Assembly (NCBI GenBank): GCA_000467715.1 | Contig: AJFK01000015.1 | Location: 1-64,000 of the forward strand | Direction of reading: 5' to 3' | Length of the DNA stretch: 64,000 nucleotides | From: Hysterium pulicare CBS 123377 | Taxonomy: Eukaryota > Ascomycota > Dothideomycetes > Hysteriales > Hysteriaceae | Part shown: piece by piece, positions 1 to 9,335 of the stretch | How positions within the stretch are numbered: the stretch's first letter is position 1 | How the letters are laid out: the number at the start of each line of letters is the position of its first letter | Program-made: the position numbers and the translations under genes | Notes under the pieces: generated by a model | What the model was told of the DNA's origin: nothing | What the model saw: only the letters and a program-made list of their open reading frames with translations | The model's database searches: none

Positions 1-616
1 TTGGGACCATTTCTACATGAAACAAGCTGATAAGACAGAGTACAATCTTAAGACTGTGGACGCATGCGGCAAAGTTGAAGAGGAGGATCTCCCTGCGTCT
101 GCGCCATTCAGGAATCGGAATCAAAGTCTAGCCTTGCGGATATTAAGAGGCGCAGGCGGAGCGATCCGCTCTCTAGATAAGCATAACGGCGTTGGCTTCC
201 TATGCGCATAGGTTCGTGCTTGGAGGTACATCTGTCGCGAGCGCGTTGAACGCGCCTAAGTATCGATGTCCGGGTTTGTGGAAAAGCCTACCTTTGGAGA
301 GTGTAACCCGACAAGTCATAGAGAAATGTGAAGAGGTGTGAAAGGATTCGACATTGCCATGGTAGCTGTTTTAGAGTTGCATGAATGTTGGGGGCTGAGC
401 GCTGAGCCTCCTCCATTTTTAGCGAATCCATGACGTTTTTAGTGGAGGTCTGTGCAACAACTCTCCAGCCCCGCGTATTTTCCATCCCTCATCATTCACT
501 CTACGTCCTCTCCGCTCAGTTCACGATGAAACATATCTGGCCTTTGATAAGGAATACAACATCTCTATAACGTCTTGCAAGCTTACCTTTTCTACATAGT
601 CCAATGAATTATTTGC
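1..616. other. Intergenic, no gene seen
   Basis: Only short unconvincing open frames lie here on either strand. A perfect 7-bp inverted repeat with a 1-nt spacer sits at 241-255. The part next to 617 is the likely 3' flank of the SET-domain gene. Confidence 0.5.
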
Positions 617-1696
617 TTACCTCTTCCCTCGTTTCTTACCCTTTGTAGCTTTCGTCTTCGTTACTCCGGCGGATTTCTTCTTCTGTGTCTTCTTCTGTGT
701 CTTCTTCTGTGTCATCTTCTTAGCCTTTACCGCACCTTTCACATTCTGCGCCGCTTTGGCCGCTGCCCTTGCGTCTGCTCTTACTCTCCTCTCATCGTTC
801 GCCGCAGCCCTCTCGGCATCCGCGGCCGCAGCCGCCGCTTTTGCAGCCTTAGCAGCAGCGCTATACTTACACTCCTGGCTCCCACACATGCAATCCCAAT
901 CTTTATCGTTAAAATAATCCTCTCCATAATCGCATGTAATCTCGTCCCCAGCCGCGATGGGTCGAATGACCTTGATGGTCTGATGCATCCGATCGCCTAC
1001 GCGCTGCCAAACGTAATCAGTATTAGCATTACAGGAATGGTTAATGAATCTAGTCCAGACACCGATACGGACACTATCGATTATCGAGAAAGGTCGAGTT
1101 GCGCCAACGTTCATGATATAATCCGTCGATACCGCACCAGTATTATATCGCTCCGAAGGTTGGATTTCTCCGAAATACTCACCTAGTGTTTCGCCTTTTA
1201 CATGAGCGTTCTTGGCATAGGCACCGACGCCCTTTTGTGGATTCACCTCCCGGAGGGCGATCTCGTTGTTAGTCCAAGTTTGATTGTTCTTGTCGTGCCA
1301 GAGGGGTGTTTTGCATTTGCAGATGGCGGCCGCTCGTGTCTGATTCGGATTCCTGCACTCAACTCCCCGACATGGGAACGGGTTTGCCCCACGATTGTTT
1401 CGGTTAATTGGCTTGTCTGTGGTGTATACTTCCATTTTCAGAACATCTTCAGGCCATTCAAGCTCTTGGGGCCAGCTGCCGGGTTGGGCCCGGAGATTTC
1501 CTTGGGCATCCTGCCATTCTGGCTCCTCTCTCCAGACGGCGTAGTGCCAATAGCATCTTGGGATGATTTGTTGGTTGTTGTGGTAGCGGTTTCGGGCTGT
1601 TTTCTGTTTACCTTGTGCATCAGTGTATTTGAAGGAAGGGTACTTAGTGAGTCCCTTCATGGGGTCTCCGTTACCTGGATTTGCGGCTTGTGCCAT
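617..1696 (-). CDS. SET-domain protein lysine methyltransferase-like
   Basis: A single-exon frame of 359 residues. A SET domain covers about residues 146-258: the pseudoknot motif RFINHSCNAN (about 216-225) and DEITCDYGE (about 251) are the canonical cofactor and substrate-binding signatures, and a post-SET cysteine cluster CMCGSQEC follows at about 269-276. A further Cys group (CRGVEC, CKC) precedes SET at about 109-128 and may act as a pre-SET-like zinc site. The C-terminal 80 residues are Ala-rich then very Lys-rich, with a TQKK tandem repeat, which suggests DNA/RNA binding or nuclear targeting. Family knowledge predicts S-adenosylmethionine-dependent lysine methylation; the target is unknown. 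The stop codon overlaps a donor-like GGTAAGC, so one more short exon cannot be excluded. Confidence 0.85.
   Translation of the reverse strand: MAQAANPGNGDPMKGLTKYPSFKYTDAQGKQKTARNRYHNNQQIIPRCYWHYAVWREEPEWQDAQGNLRAQPGSWPQELEWPEDVLKMEVYTTDKPINRNNRGANPFPCRGVECRNPNQTRAAAICKCKTPLWHDKNNQTWTNNEIALREVNPQKGVGAYAKNAHVKGETLGEYFGEIQPSERYNTGAVSTDYIMNVGATRPFSIIDSVRIGVWTRFINHSCNANTDYVWQRVGDRMHQTIKVIRPIAAGDEITCDYGEDYFNDKDWDCMCGSQECKYSAAAKAAKAAAAAADAERAAANDERRVRADARAAAKAAQNVKGAVKAKKMTQKKTQKKTQKKKSAGVTKTKATKGKKRGKR
678..713 (+). repeat. 12-bp x3 tandem repeat inside SET gene
   Basis: Three perfect head-to-tail copies of a 12-bp unit (TTCTTCTGTGTC on the plus strand) encode three KKTQ-type repeats in the lysine-rich tail of the SET protein on the minus strand. 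Slippage in this unit would change tail length in 4-residue steps. Confidence 0.9.
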
Positions 1697-2043
1697 GTTT
1701 GTGAAATTCTATCGAGATTCTGGGAAAGTAGTTTTTGAAAAGGTGTTTGATGGCTGCAACAGTGCGAGTTGCTATGGTATTTATGCTTCTCAATTCTTGG
1801 ACATGTCATGGAATGATGCACTCAGAATAGCAACAGGGTTGATAATTGAGGTGCTATGAAGACAATGATATTGTCATCCGACTTTCTTTCTGTTCTTTGA
1901 GGTCCTTTGTTTCATCTCATCGAAGTCATCACATCCATCCTTTGTCGTCGGAACAAGTTTGTAGCGCGTTTTTCTCTCTTTGTCAGTATACTTCTGAGCT
2001 TCTTTGTCTCCAGATGTTACAGCCTCCTCACTTTCGCCATTTC
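1697..2043. other. Intergenic between two minus-strand genes
   Basis: This is the 3' flank of the MIF4G gene and the upstream region of the SET gene. Short open frames on both strands look like chance; no RNA gene or repeat was seen. Confidence 0.5.
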
Positions 2044-2802
2044 CTAAGCCTGTAAATCCTTCGGCAACTCCCATCCGAACTCCCGAAGTTGTGCCAACCC
2101 CAAAACCAGAAGCCGCTGGCATTGTTTCGTCCTCTCATTTTTACATATCTCCTTCATATTCAGCATATACACGTCTAGTAATTGAGGACCCCCTACTGCT
2201 TTCTCCATGGTGCCGCCCAGGATGGCGATGAATTCCACGGTGCTTTCGAGCTCTCGGTCGGGAAAGGTACCTTCGGACTTTAGTAGTTTTAGAGTAATTT
2301 CGTGGATAAGCCTCGAGCTTATAAACCCGTAGTTGTAAAGCTCCCCCAAAAACCGCAATAACCCGATATCCCATCTGTTCAATTCGAACTTCTCTTGACA
2401 CCAGTTGAGTAAGTATTTGCGAAACAACCCGGCCCCAATTGCGTAGTCTCCGTTCCTGTGTCGAGTGTTCCCGTCTTTGATATCAGGATCTATGCGCTCC
2501 AGAATGAACTTGGATAGAGAGGCTGCGGAGCTAGTCCACTGCTTATCTTGGATAGCTCGTTGTTGAATGGAGTTAACGAGAAATTGTAGGCTGCGACCAT
2601 CAGTTTCTTTTTTTGCTCTGGCCGCTATCTCATCGAGCAAAGTTTCAATAGCGATGGAGTGATACAGATCTCGTTTCTTAGCATCGATGGGAGCGTTCGC
2701 GATGATCATCTTGACTGATGACTCAAATTCCTCCTCCATTGCGCTGGAAGTCGGTGAAGACTGAGGTTGGGGATGGGCATCGCCCGCGGAAAGGTCCTTC
2801 AT
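2044..2802 (-). CDS. MIF4G-domain protein
   Basis: A 252-residue frame that begins at the first ATG (2802); the open frame runs a few codons further upstream without an ATG. After a disordered Ser/Pro/Glu N-terminus (to about residue 30) the rest is an all-helical repeat resembling the MIF4G domain of eIF4G-type translation and RNA-processing factors, with recognisable pieces such as LLNWCQEKFE, LLRFLGELYNYGFI, VEFIAILGG and LVLGLAQLREFGW. MIF4G domains bind RNA helicases of the eIF4A type or other RNA factors. The protein is much shorter than eIF4G, so it is a single-domain adaptor of unknown partner. A donor-like GTAAGC at about 2860 and an acceptor just before the ATG suggest a 5'UTR intron. 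It is divergent from the BTB gene at 3137. Confidence 0.7.
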   Translation of the reverse strand: MKDLSAGDAHPQPQSSPTSSAMEEEFESSVKMIIANAPIDAKKRDLYHSIAIETLLDEIAARAKKETDGRSLQFLVNSIQQRAIQDKQWTSSAASLSKFILERIDPDIKDGNTRHRNGDYAIGAGLFRKYLLNWCQEKFELNRWDIGLLRFLGELYNYGFISSRLIHEITLKLLKSEGTFPDRELESTVEFIAILGGTMEKAVGGPQLLDVYMLNMKEICKNERTKQCQRLLVLGLAQLREFGWELPKDLQA

Positions 2803-3136
2803 GACTGGAGACAAGATCAGCGGAGTCCAAGAAGCGTGAGTGATGTTGCTTACCTTGTCAAAGATAGTAACTTGACAAGCGTGGTTTGTAAAGGTAAGAC
2901 GAAGGGAGATGGAGGCGAGGTGATGTTTAAAAGTCGGTCAGCCAAGGCTTCCATCACGTGCGAACTGCGGCAACCTTCATTTATCTAGTGAAACGCAGGT
3001 TAAATGCATGTGACTAAGCGGGATAAAAGCCGTAAGGTGAGGCGGGAAGAATCTTCTGGATCTTTTCATCTGCTGCGAAGTTGAAGTTCGTCAGACAGCT
3101 CACTTCTTTTCATCACCACCTCAGCTAGAGAAGACA
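2803..3136. promoter_or_regulatory. Shared divergent promoter region
   Basis: About 330 bp separate the starts of the MIF4G gene (minus) and the first BTB gene (plus). It must hold both promoters; no individual element is claimed. Confidence 0.45.
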
Positions 3137-3762
3137 ATGGCGACGTTCGAAGGACCTCTAGTAAAGGAGTAAGTTTATTAGGAATTGCTCCTGGAAATAG
3201 TCAGCTTCTATAACTGATTTTGAATCCATTCAGCTTCTTCAATGATCCAACCTTCTCCGATGTCACCATTCGCTTGAAATTCGAGAACAGAACAAAAGAG
3301 TTTCATGCACATCGCTTTCAACTCTGCCAACAATCTACCTGGTTTCTGAAGGCTCTCACAGGCAGTTTCAAGGTTAGCTTCATCTAGATTGACTCATACG
3401 TCTGCTTACGGAGTTCTTAGGAAGCTTCTGAGCAGGTCATGGAGATCGAAGGCGATGACCCCGTCATATTCGAGATCATGCTGAAAAGCCTTTACATCTC
3501 CTCATACAAAGTCAGAGAGCTCGAAGAACTGGCTAAACATGATATCAAAGATGTTTTGGTCATGCACGTCAAGATCTACGCTATGGCCGACAAATACGAT
3601 ATCCCACGATTGCGAGCTGTCTGTGCCAGTGAATTCAGGGAAGCTGCCGAGGAGACGTCCAGAAAGTCTACTGAGCCAGGCAGTCAATGGGAAACTACAC
3701 AACGGTCAAGCTGCCTCATCAGGATAGTTCCTAGTCAACATCTGAGTGGTCTTCAAGCATGA
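3137..3762 (+). CDS. BTB/POZ protein, short paralogue (BTB-1)
   Basis: Three exons at 3137-3168, 3234-3372 and 3421-3762 give 170 residues, all in phase. The BTB core is clear: FFNDPTFSDVTIRL, then FHAHRFQLCQQSTWFLKAL, then the region after the second intron that starts EASEQVMEIEGDDP, and YAMADKYDIPRLR, which marks the end of the BTB fold. BTB domains mediate dimerisation and often recruit Cul3; here partners are unknown. Compared with its two neighbours (258 and 243 residues) it lacks the C-terminal third with the CxxC...CxxC knuckle: after FREAAEET the sequence becomes unrelated and stops. The first two exons have exactly the same lengths (32 and 139 nt) as the paralogue at 9336-10197, and intron 2 is at the same FK|EAS position. 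Confidence 0.75.
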
Positions 3763-3978
3763 TAAGTTTTGAAACCAATAGACGTCATTCAAAAAAGATA
3801 TTATGCTTATTCCGCCTTCACTTGATTGAAGTATATCCAATGGATGTCATGTAATATTATCCCCATTTCAATTCCACATTGTCGGATAAATGTCGGCACC
3901 TTTAGGTTACTTCATCTTCCTGAGGATACGCCAACTCTCAGCAACCTCCATCGCCACCTAGTAGATACCATCTCACAA

Positions 3979-4859
3979 TATGGCCAGCTCTGCTACGCCT
4001 CCTCTCAGTAGGTAAGCTCACTCGCGCGGTCTCTAAACATCCAACTTCTTACATTTCACCTCGACCAGTTGAGGGAAAAGGTGTCTGCTGGCTTACTTCT
4101 CGAAAGCTACTTCAACAATACCACTTTCTCTGACCGCAAGGTTCAACTCCACTATGACAACAAGACCAAGGAGTTATTTGCTCATAAAGTCATCCTATGT
4201 AGCAGCTCTGCGTTCTTCCTGAAAGCTTGCACCAGCGGATTTAAGGTCCTTAAACGCCAACTTACTTTGAAAAGGTTCGAAACCAGGAAGCCTCTGACAA
4301 TGTCATCAACATTCACGATGACGACCCGGCCGTCTTTGAATTCATGCTTCACTTCTGCTACACTCACTCCTACAACGTCGAGGAAGTGAAGAAACTCGGC
4401 CAAGCAAACGACAACGATACGAAAGCCCTCTTCGGCCATGTCAAAGTCTACACCCTCGCCGACAAGTACGATATCCCCGACTCGCAAACCGCATGCGTCC
4501 AGAAATTCGGCCAAGGCCTCAAGAAGCTTTCAGGCGTTCCAACGATGCTAAAGATAATCCGAGCACACTACGGATCGTGCGCTCAGGTTGAGGGTCCAAT
4601 AGGAAAGGAGATCGCGACAGCTATATTGAATGGAAAACAGGCGTTGATCTCTTCATCTGAATTTCAGGCAACGGTCATTGAGTTTCCCATCTTTGGCTAC
4701 GATGTTGTCTTGGAGTCTGCGAGTCGAAGTGCCGTGCTTCAAGCTAAGAAGGTTATTTGTGGTTCTTGTAAGAAAGCGACGTATCAGCCAATAGTCAACT
4801 CAAGTGCTTACACTTTCTGCATCTGGTGCAAGTATGCTGTCAACTGGACGGCTAGTTAG
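3979..4859 (+). CDS. BTB/POZ protein with C-terminal Cys knuckle (BTB-2)
   Basis: Predicted exons 3979-4010, 4074-4245 and 4287-4859 encode 258 residues in phase. Intron 2 is only 41 nt with a weak donor (GTCCTT) but lies at the same FK|EAS junction as in both paralogues. The BTB part contains YFNNTTFSDRKVQLHYDN, FAHKVILCSSSAFFLKA and VYTLADKYDIPDSQ. The C-terminal region has the family block EFPIFGYDVVLES and ends with a possible zinc knuckle, CGSCKKATYQ...CIWCKY. The extra 11 residues before YFNN come from a longer exon 2. Role is unknown; a protein-interaction adaptor is inferred. Tandem, same strand, 216 bp after BTB-1. Confidence 0.75.
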
Positions 4860-4966
4860 GTGGGAGGAAAAATACTGTGGATGCTAGACGTCCGATGAGA
4901 AGCTAGCTTTCTAGCCTCTTACATATTGCTCTCGAGCAGTAAATTTCATTCACCCTATGTCTTATT

Positions 4967-5191
4967 ATGGATGGTAAATGGGATGGCACGTCGACATCTG
5001 CCGCATTCGTGACATTGATCAGAGAGTATACCACTCTGGGCGCTGATTTGGCTTTGAGATCTTGCGAGCAGGGGACGCTCATACCAGCGAACATGAAGGA
5101 CTGTCCTCATTGCGGTGTGGAGAGTTGGCTCTCGTCATTAAGCATGGGTTGCAACTACCATTGTAGTCAATATGACAAGATATTCGGTTAA
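4967..5191 (+). pseudogene. C-terminal fragment of a BTB-family paralogue
   Basis: A 74-residue open frame directly downstream of BTB-2 keeps the family's C-terminal end: GADLALRSCEQG corresponds to GADLILGSCHKK and GYDVVLESASRS in the other copies, and CPHC followed by CNYHC matches the paired-cysteine knuckle. No BTB core, first exons or in-phase upstream sequence is present, so it looks like a relic of a third tandem copy or of a lost tail exchanged with BTB-1. Expression as a small protein is possible but unsupported. Confidence 0.6.
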
Positions 5192-5479
5192 CTGGTGGTG
5201 TAGCGCTTATCCTAGGATGAGGTCTTCCTTCCATGGAAGGAAGATTGGTAGGTTGCTCGAGCTAAGGACCTGTCCGTGTGATTGGGCGTGCTCGGCCGTA
5301 TATACATACAGTTTTGGCTGAAAGTCTAGCACAACAAAATTAGATATCTGGAGAATGTGTGGAAGTGATGCAACCCGAGATCAATGAAGAGGTGCAAGCT
5401 TGGATGAAAAGATATCCATGCCTCATATCTACCGATTTCCCAAACTCCTAGACGCCATCGCTTCAATCACGGATCCTTT

Positions 5480-7156
5480 TCACCAACTATCAAAGTTCCC
5501 AAAGCCCCCTGTTTTCGACTTCTTCTTTACGGGCTCTTCCTCCTCCCACTCGCCAACGATCTCATCATCAGCCACAACGTCACCTCCATCATCTTGTACC
5601 GCAGCTTTGAGATACTTCCCAACCCCCGGTCCACCTCCATCGCCATGCTCAACCTTCCCATCCGCCCTAATTCTCTTCCCCGTCCACGTAGTCCTCTCAT
5701 CCTCCCTTCCACCCTGTCTCCGAATCTCTTCCTCTTCTTTCTCGCTAACTTCCTTCTGAGCCCTCTCCTTCGCAAACTCTTCAAACGGATCAAGGAATAC
5801 CACGACATCCAAAATCCTAATATCCTCCAGCGGCTTATCTTTCTCGCCATTCTCCGCCTTCTCCATCACTGAAAGCGTCTCCAACCCACCAACTACCTTC
5901 GCAAAGATAGAATGCTTACGATCAAGATGCGGTGCCGCTCGATACAGAATGAAAAATTGACTCGTATTTGTGTTCTTCCCCTTATTCGCCATACTCATAA
6001 TGCCCCTCGCATTATGTGCATTCGGCCCCTCAAATTCATCATTAAACGGCTTTCCCCAAACACTTTGCCCGCCTCTCCCCGTGCCCGTAGGATCTCCACC
6101 TTGAATCATGAAGTTGCGAATGTTGCGGTGGAAGATCGTATTGCGGTAGTAGCCTTTCTTGGATAACTGGACAAAATTCCATACGGCGCGAGGAGCGAAT
6201 TCGGGGAAGAGCTCAATGTTTAGATCGCCGAGGGAGGTGGAGATGCGTGCGTAGCCTTTGTTTTTCACACGTTTGGGTCGAAGCATGTAGTCTTCTTCTG
6301 AGAGAAGGGCCCGCTCGCCGGCTGTGTGGGGGCTGAGTCCTGTACTTGTGAAAGAGGCGGCGGCTTTTCCGGTGGTGTATAAGGCGGCGTTGTATGGTGT
6401 AGGCTTGCCTTGAGCATTTGCGGCTTTCGAGGCGGAACCGTTTTTCGAGGTCGCGACGAGGGAATTTGAGGTTTGAGCGCCTTTCGCTTTTTGCTCTCTC
6501 TCTGCTCGCGCTTTCGCGACAGCTTCCTTTGCTCGGAGCACTTTGGCGGCGCTACCCAGCGCATCCGTATTCACGCTGCTTTCATTATCTGTTGGCAGCG
6601 AAGTCTCCCCATCCTTGACATGCTTGAACGAGCTAAAGTCTCTCGCTTCAATGTTTTGCGGGTCTTGAAGCGTGATTATATCCTTCCTCGAGAACTCCTC
6701 GTCGCTCACCAAATCCCTCCAATTCTTCGCCTTAATATTCAACCTCTCAATAGTATCCCACGCAAAAACATTCCCCGTATTCCTCAGCGCAACAATATGT
6801 GTATTATCCGTGAACACCTTGTACGTGACCGGATCCACATACTCATTATCCTCGTTCTTCGCGAAATGTAGAGCTATCAGGTCGGATCGTTTCAGTGGGG
6901 ATCCGTCGACTGGGTTTGTATTATGTTTTTGGAGCCAGGTGAGGATGTGTGCGAGGTCGAATATGGTGCCGTTCGCGGTGCAGACGGGATCGGTGAAGGG
7001 TTGGAGGGAGACGGAGCAGAAATTGTAGGGGAGGCGGCGGAAGGATGAACCATCTGTTTTCGTCTTGCCGGCGTTGACGCCTCTGCTGGTGCTGAAGGCG
7101 TCTTCGGAGGACCATTCGGAATGAGTGATGTAGAGTTTATCTGTGCCTTTCCCCAT
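5480..7156 (-). CDS. cyp8: U-box cyclophilin, PPIL2/Cyp8 type
   Basis: A single-exon 558-residue protein. Residues about 40-105 form a U-box (NFCSVSLQPFTDPVCT, ILTWLQKHNTNPVDG), giving E3 ubiquitin ligase character. A low-complexity linker with KAREAVAKAR-like helices follows, then a cyclophilin domain from about residue 300: ISTSLGDLNIELFPEFAPR, FHRNIRNFMIQGGDPTGTG and SQFFILYRAAPHLDRKHSIF. The catalytic Arg of FHR and the Gln of IQGGD are present; the Trp of human CypA (WLDGKH) is replaced by His (HLDRKH), as is usual in this subfamily and expected to weaken cyclosporin binding. The tail GGFGNFDSW is typical. Family members associate with the spliceosome in the nucleus. Architecture and length fit PPIL2 (about 520-590 residues). 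Confidence 0.93.
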   Translation of the reverse strand: MGKGTDKLYITHSEWSSEDAFSTSRGVNAGKTKTDGSSFRRLPYNFCSVSLQPFTDPVCTANGTIFDLAHILTWLQKHNTNPVDGSPLKRSDLIALHFAKNEDNEYVDPVTYKVFTDNTHIVALRNTGNVFAWDTIERLNIKAKNWRDLVSDEEFSRKDIITLQDPQNIEARDFSSFKHVKDGETSLPTDNESSVNTDALGSAAKVLRAKEAVAKARAEREQKAKGAQTSNSLVATSKNGSASKAANAQGKPTPYNAALYTTGKAAASFTSTGLSPHTAGERALLSEEDYMLRPKRVKNKGYARISTSLGDLNIELFPEFAPRAVWNFVQLSKKGYYRNTIFHRNIRNFMIQGGDPTGTGRGGQSVWGKPFNDEFEGPNAHNARGIMSMANKGKNTNTSQFFILYRAAPHLDRKHSIFAKVVGGLETLSVMEKAENGEKDKPLEDIRILDVVVFLDPFEEFAKERAQKEVSEKEEEEIRRQGGREDERTTWTGKRIRADGKVEHGDGGGPGVGKYLKAAVQDDGGDVVADDEIVGEWEEEEPVKKKSKTGGFGNFDSW

Positions 7157-7574
7157 GATGCTGTGGTGTTGTTATGAGGAAGTTCGAGATCCATTTGGAG
7201 ATGATGAAATGCGCCGGCTGATCCTCGGCGGAAAGAGTGCACGGACGACATCCTTTCCCAACCTCATCCCTCTCATTCTACATTCACATCTTTAATGCAT
7301 CTCACCTCAAATTCCGTCGCCTCAATCCTGCAATTTTTAAGCTTAGTATCGTGACCCAAAGGATTATCCAGATCTCAGCGGACGTCGAGACTGTTAATGG
7401 TATCACCTTGTACAATAGAGTAAAGGAAAAGTGAAGCTTGAATCTTATGAATATCCAGAACACTATTGACAGTCATAGCTGAGGGAGGTATATGTAATAA
7501 CAATATCTTGTATCAGCCCCAAATGCCATATGACGGTGAGTAGACTTTCCAGAGTCCCCACAGAACCTTTACCC
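7157..7574. other. Intergenic, tandem minus-strand genes
   Basis: About 420 bp holding the upstream region of the U-box cyclophilin and the 3' flank of the next minus-strand gene. No additional gene or repeat was seen. Confidence 0.5.
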
Positions 7575-8813
7575 TTAACCCACGATATATATCACATCAA
7601 TATCTGGCCCCATAAAAGAATCTTTCTCAATCTCCTCAGCCCCGTCCATTTCCATTTCATATTCCATCATATCTTCAACCATAGTCAAATCCTTAACGTC
7701 CTCAACCATATCTTCAATCATCAGGCATCTCCGTAGCGGTGTATTGGGAGGTAAAGGCCGTAACCGAGTTCCCCTCACAGCCCGAGCCTGTGCCGTCTTC
7801 TGCTCCTGATTGATATGATAGAGTTTTCTGCCTTCCAGGAACGGTAAAGGAGTCTTGAAGAATGAACGCGGAAACCACTGAGCCTTCTCTATGTTGTACT
7901 TTCGTCGAAACATTTCCTCAACTTTCTTGGCGGTCTCCCTCCGTGCGTCAACTAATACCGAAATTTGCCTCCTGTGCATTTTCTGGCGCTCCTTGTGTAT
8001 CAAAATGTGCATGAACGGACTACCTTGTTCTTTTCCGACACGGCCTGAACGTCTAGATTTCGGGCGTGCTTGAGCGGTTTGTTCCGATTTTTCACAAGAC
8101 CCATCTTCCTCGTTTTCCTTGGCTAGGATCTCCCGAAACTTTGATTGCAGGCCAGAAGGTTCTCCGTTTTCCCCGTCGATGACTGGATCAGCTGTTTGAT
8201 TGGCGGCGGTAGATGGTGCAGGTCGATCCCACCAAGCAAGTTCCTTATATCGACACATCCACAACTCCGCCCCATCTTGACCGATTGTCAAGTTACTCTC
8301 TTCGCCCCCCGACCCATCGTCATTCTTCGCCACTCTCCCAAACCTCATCGAAGCGCAAGCAAGACAGCACGGACGATTCACCAGAGCATCAAGCACCTCC
8401 GGATCCGTAAGGCAAAGGAGCCGAATATCCGTCACACCCTCCCAGTTCCGATGTACTTGATCCCATCTCTCCTCTCGCGAAATCCGTCGCTCGTTTCGCC
8501 TAGTCGCCGTAATCAAAGACTTCTGAGCCCGCTCGAAGGCGATCCTAGCCTTGTTCCAGGATAGATCTCGTGAGGAATAGTAGACCCACAGTCCGCCTTC
8601 TTCTGCTAGCCGCTGGTATGCTGCTTGGAACTTTTCGCTGGCGACCCGCATGAGGCATTCTGGACACCAGGGTGTGTGTGGCGATGCTGAGGGGTGGAGT
8701 TGATGTTGGCATTTTGTGGCGTAGATGGCGGGGTGATATGGTTTTAGCTGGTATGAGCGGTATAAACACTCGAGTTTGTATAAAGAATAATCGTCCAGGC
8801 CCGTGGTAGACAT
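7575..8813 (-). CDS. Uncharacterised CxH/CxxC family protein (copy 1)
   Basis: A 412-residue single frame, not a family I can name. Near residues 34-53 it has KCQHQLHP followed by WCPECL, a likely zinc-binding C-x-H...C-x-x-C site. This is followed by a helical segment (FQAAYQRLAEEGGLW..., KARIAFERAQKSL) and a second region with CCLACASMRFG. The middle is charged and probably disordered; residues near 290-340 are basic and helical (HKERQKMHRRQ, FRRKYNIEKAQW). The C-terminus is a Met/Glu/Asp-rich acidic tail. The plus-strand gene at 18853-20142 shares the KCxHxLHP...CPxC block and the helical region after it, so this is a lineage-specific family represented twice in the window. Function unknown. 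Confidence 0.7.
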   Translation of the reverse strand: MSTTGLDDYSLYKLECLYRSYQLKPYHPAIYATKCQHQLHPSASPHTPWCPECLMRVASEKFQAAYQRLAEEGGLWVYYSSRDLSWNKARIAFERAQKSLITATRRNERRISREERWDQVHRNWEGVTDIRLLCLTDPEVLDALVNRPCCLACASMRFGRVAKNDDGSGGEESNLTIGQDGAELWMCRYKELAWWDRPAPSTAANQTADPVIDGENGEPSGLQSKFREILAKENEEDGSCEKSEQTAQARPKSRRSGRVGKEQGSPFMHILIHKERQKMHRRQISVLVDARRETAKKVEEMFRRKYNIEKAQWFPRSFFKTPLPFLEGRKLYHINQEQKTAQARAVRGTRLRPLPPNTPLRRCLMIEDMVEDVKDLTMVEDMMEYEMEMDGAEEIEKDSFMGPDIDVIYIVG

Positions 8814-9335
8814 GTTGAAGGAGCAAACAGCTTGTGGCGGTTGTGTGGCGGAGAGTAAGGATAGGGCGAGTGTTGACGTAGGACAGGCAACAGTGCTTTT
8901 ATTATTTCAGGTTTACAGGCTAGCGAAAATCTGAAGATATTTATTCACCTCTTTTTCGAGCTGGTACGTGCGCGAAAATGGCTCTCGATTGTCATTTATT
9001 GGGTCTCGTGATCTACTGGATGACTGGGCATGGCTACATTCACAGCTGATGTCACATTCAGTTTTGCCCATCATATCAAGGTCACCAAGGTTTCCAGAAC
9101 TGATTTGACCTTGGTGATGTGTTTCAAATCCAATTCGCGTCTCTATCATTTGCCCGGATATGTTGGCGTAGGGGAAACCTGGTTCTGTGTAAATGTGAAA
9201 TAGACCCATGGTCAACTGGGTTATCCAGGTTCTTCTGTTATCATTTAATTCACTATCCATCTACTTTCCATCACACGCCAGTACATAACTTATTCTTAGA
9301 GCTTTGTATCGTCACAAACATCCCCATAATCAGCC
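8814..9335. other. Intergenic, no gene seen
   Basis: About 520 bp between copy 1 of the CxH/CxxC family and the 3' end of BTB-3. It contains the upstream region of the former. Short frames look like chance. Confidence 0.5.

Noticed and set aside
1202-1738. 178-codon plus-strand frame opposite the SET gene
   Set aside because: Antisense shadow of a well-supported SET-domain protein.
2803-2814. TTG-start extension of the MIF4G protein
   Set aside because: Nuclear fungal genes start with ATG; the first ATG is at 2802. The same reasoning moved the starts of the genes at 17271, 18853 and 43008.
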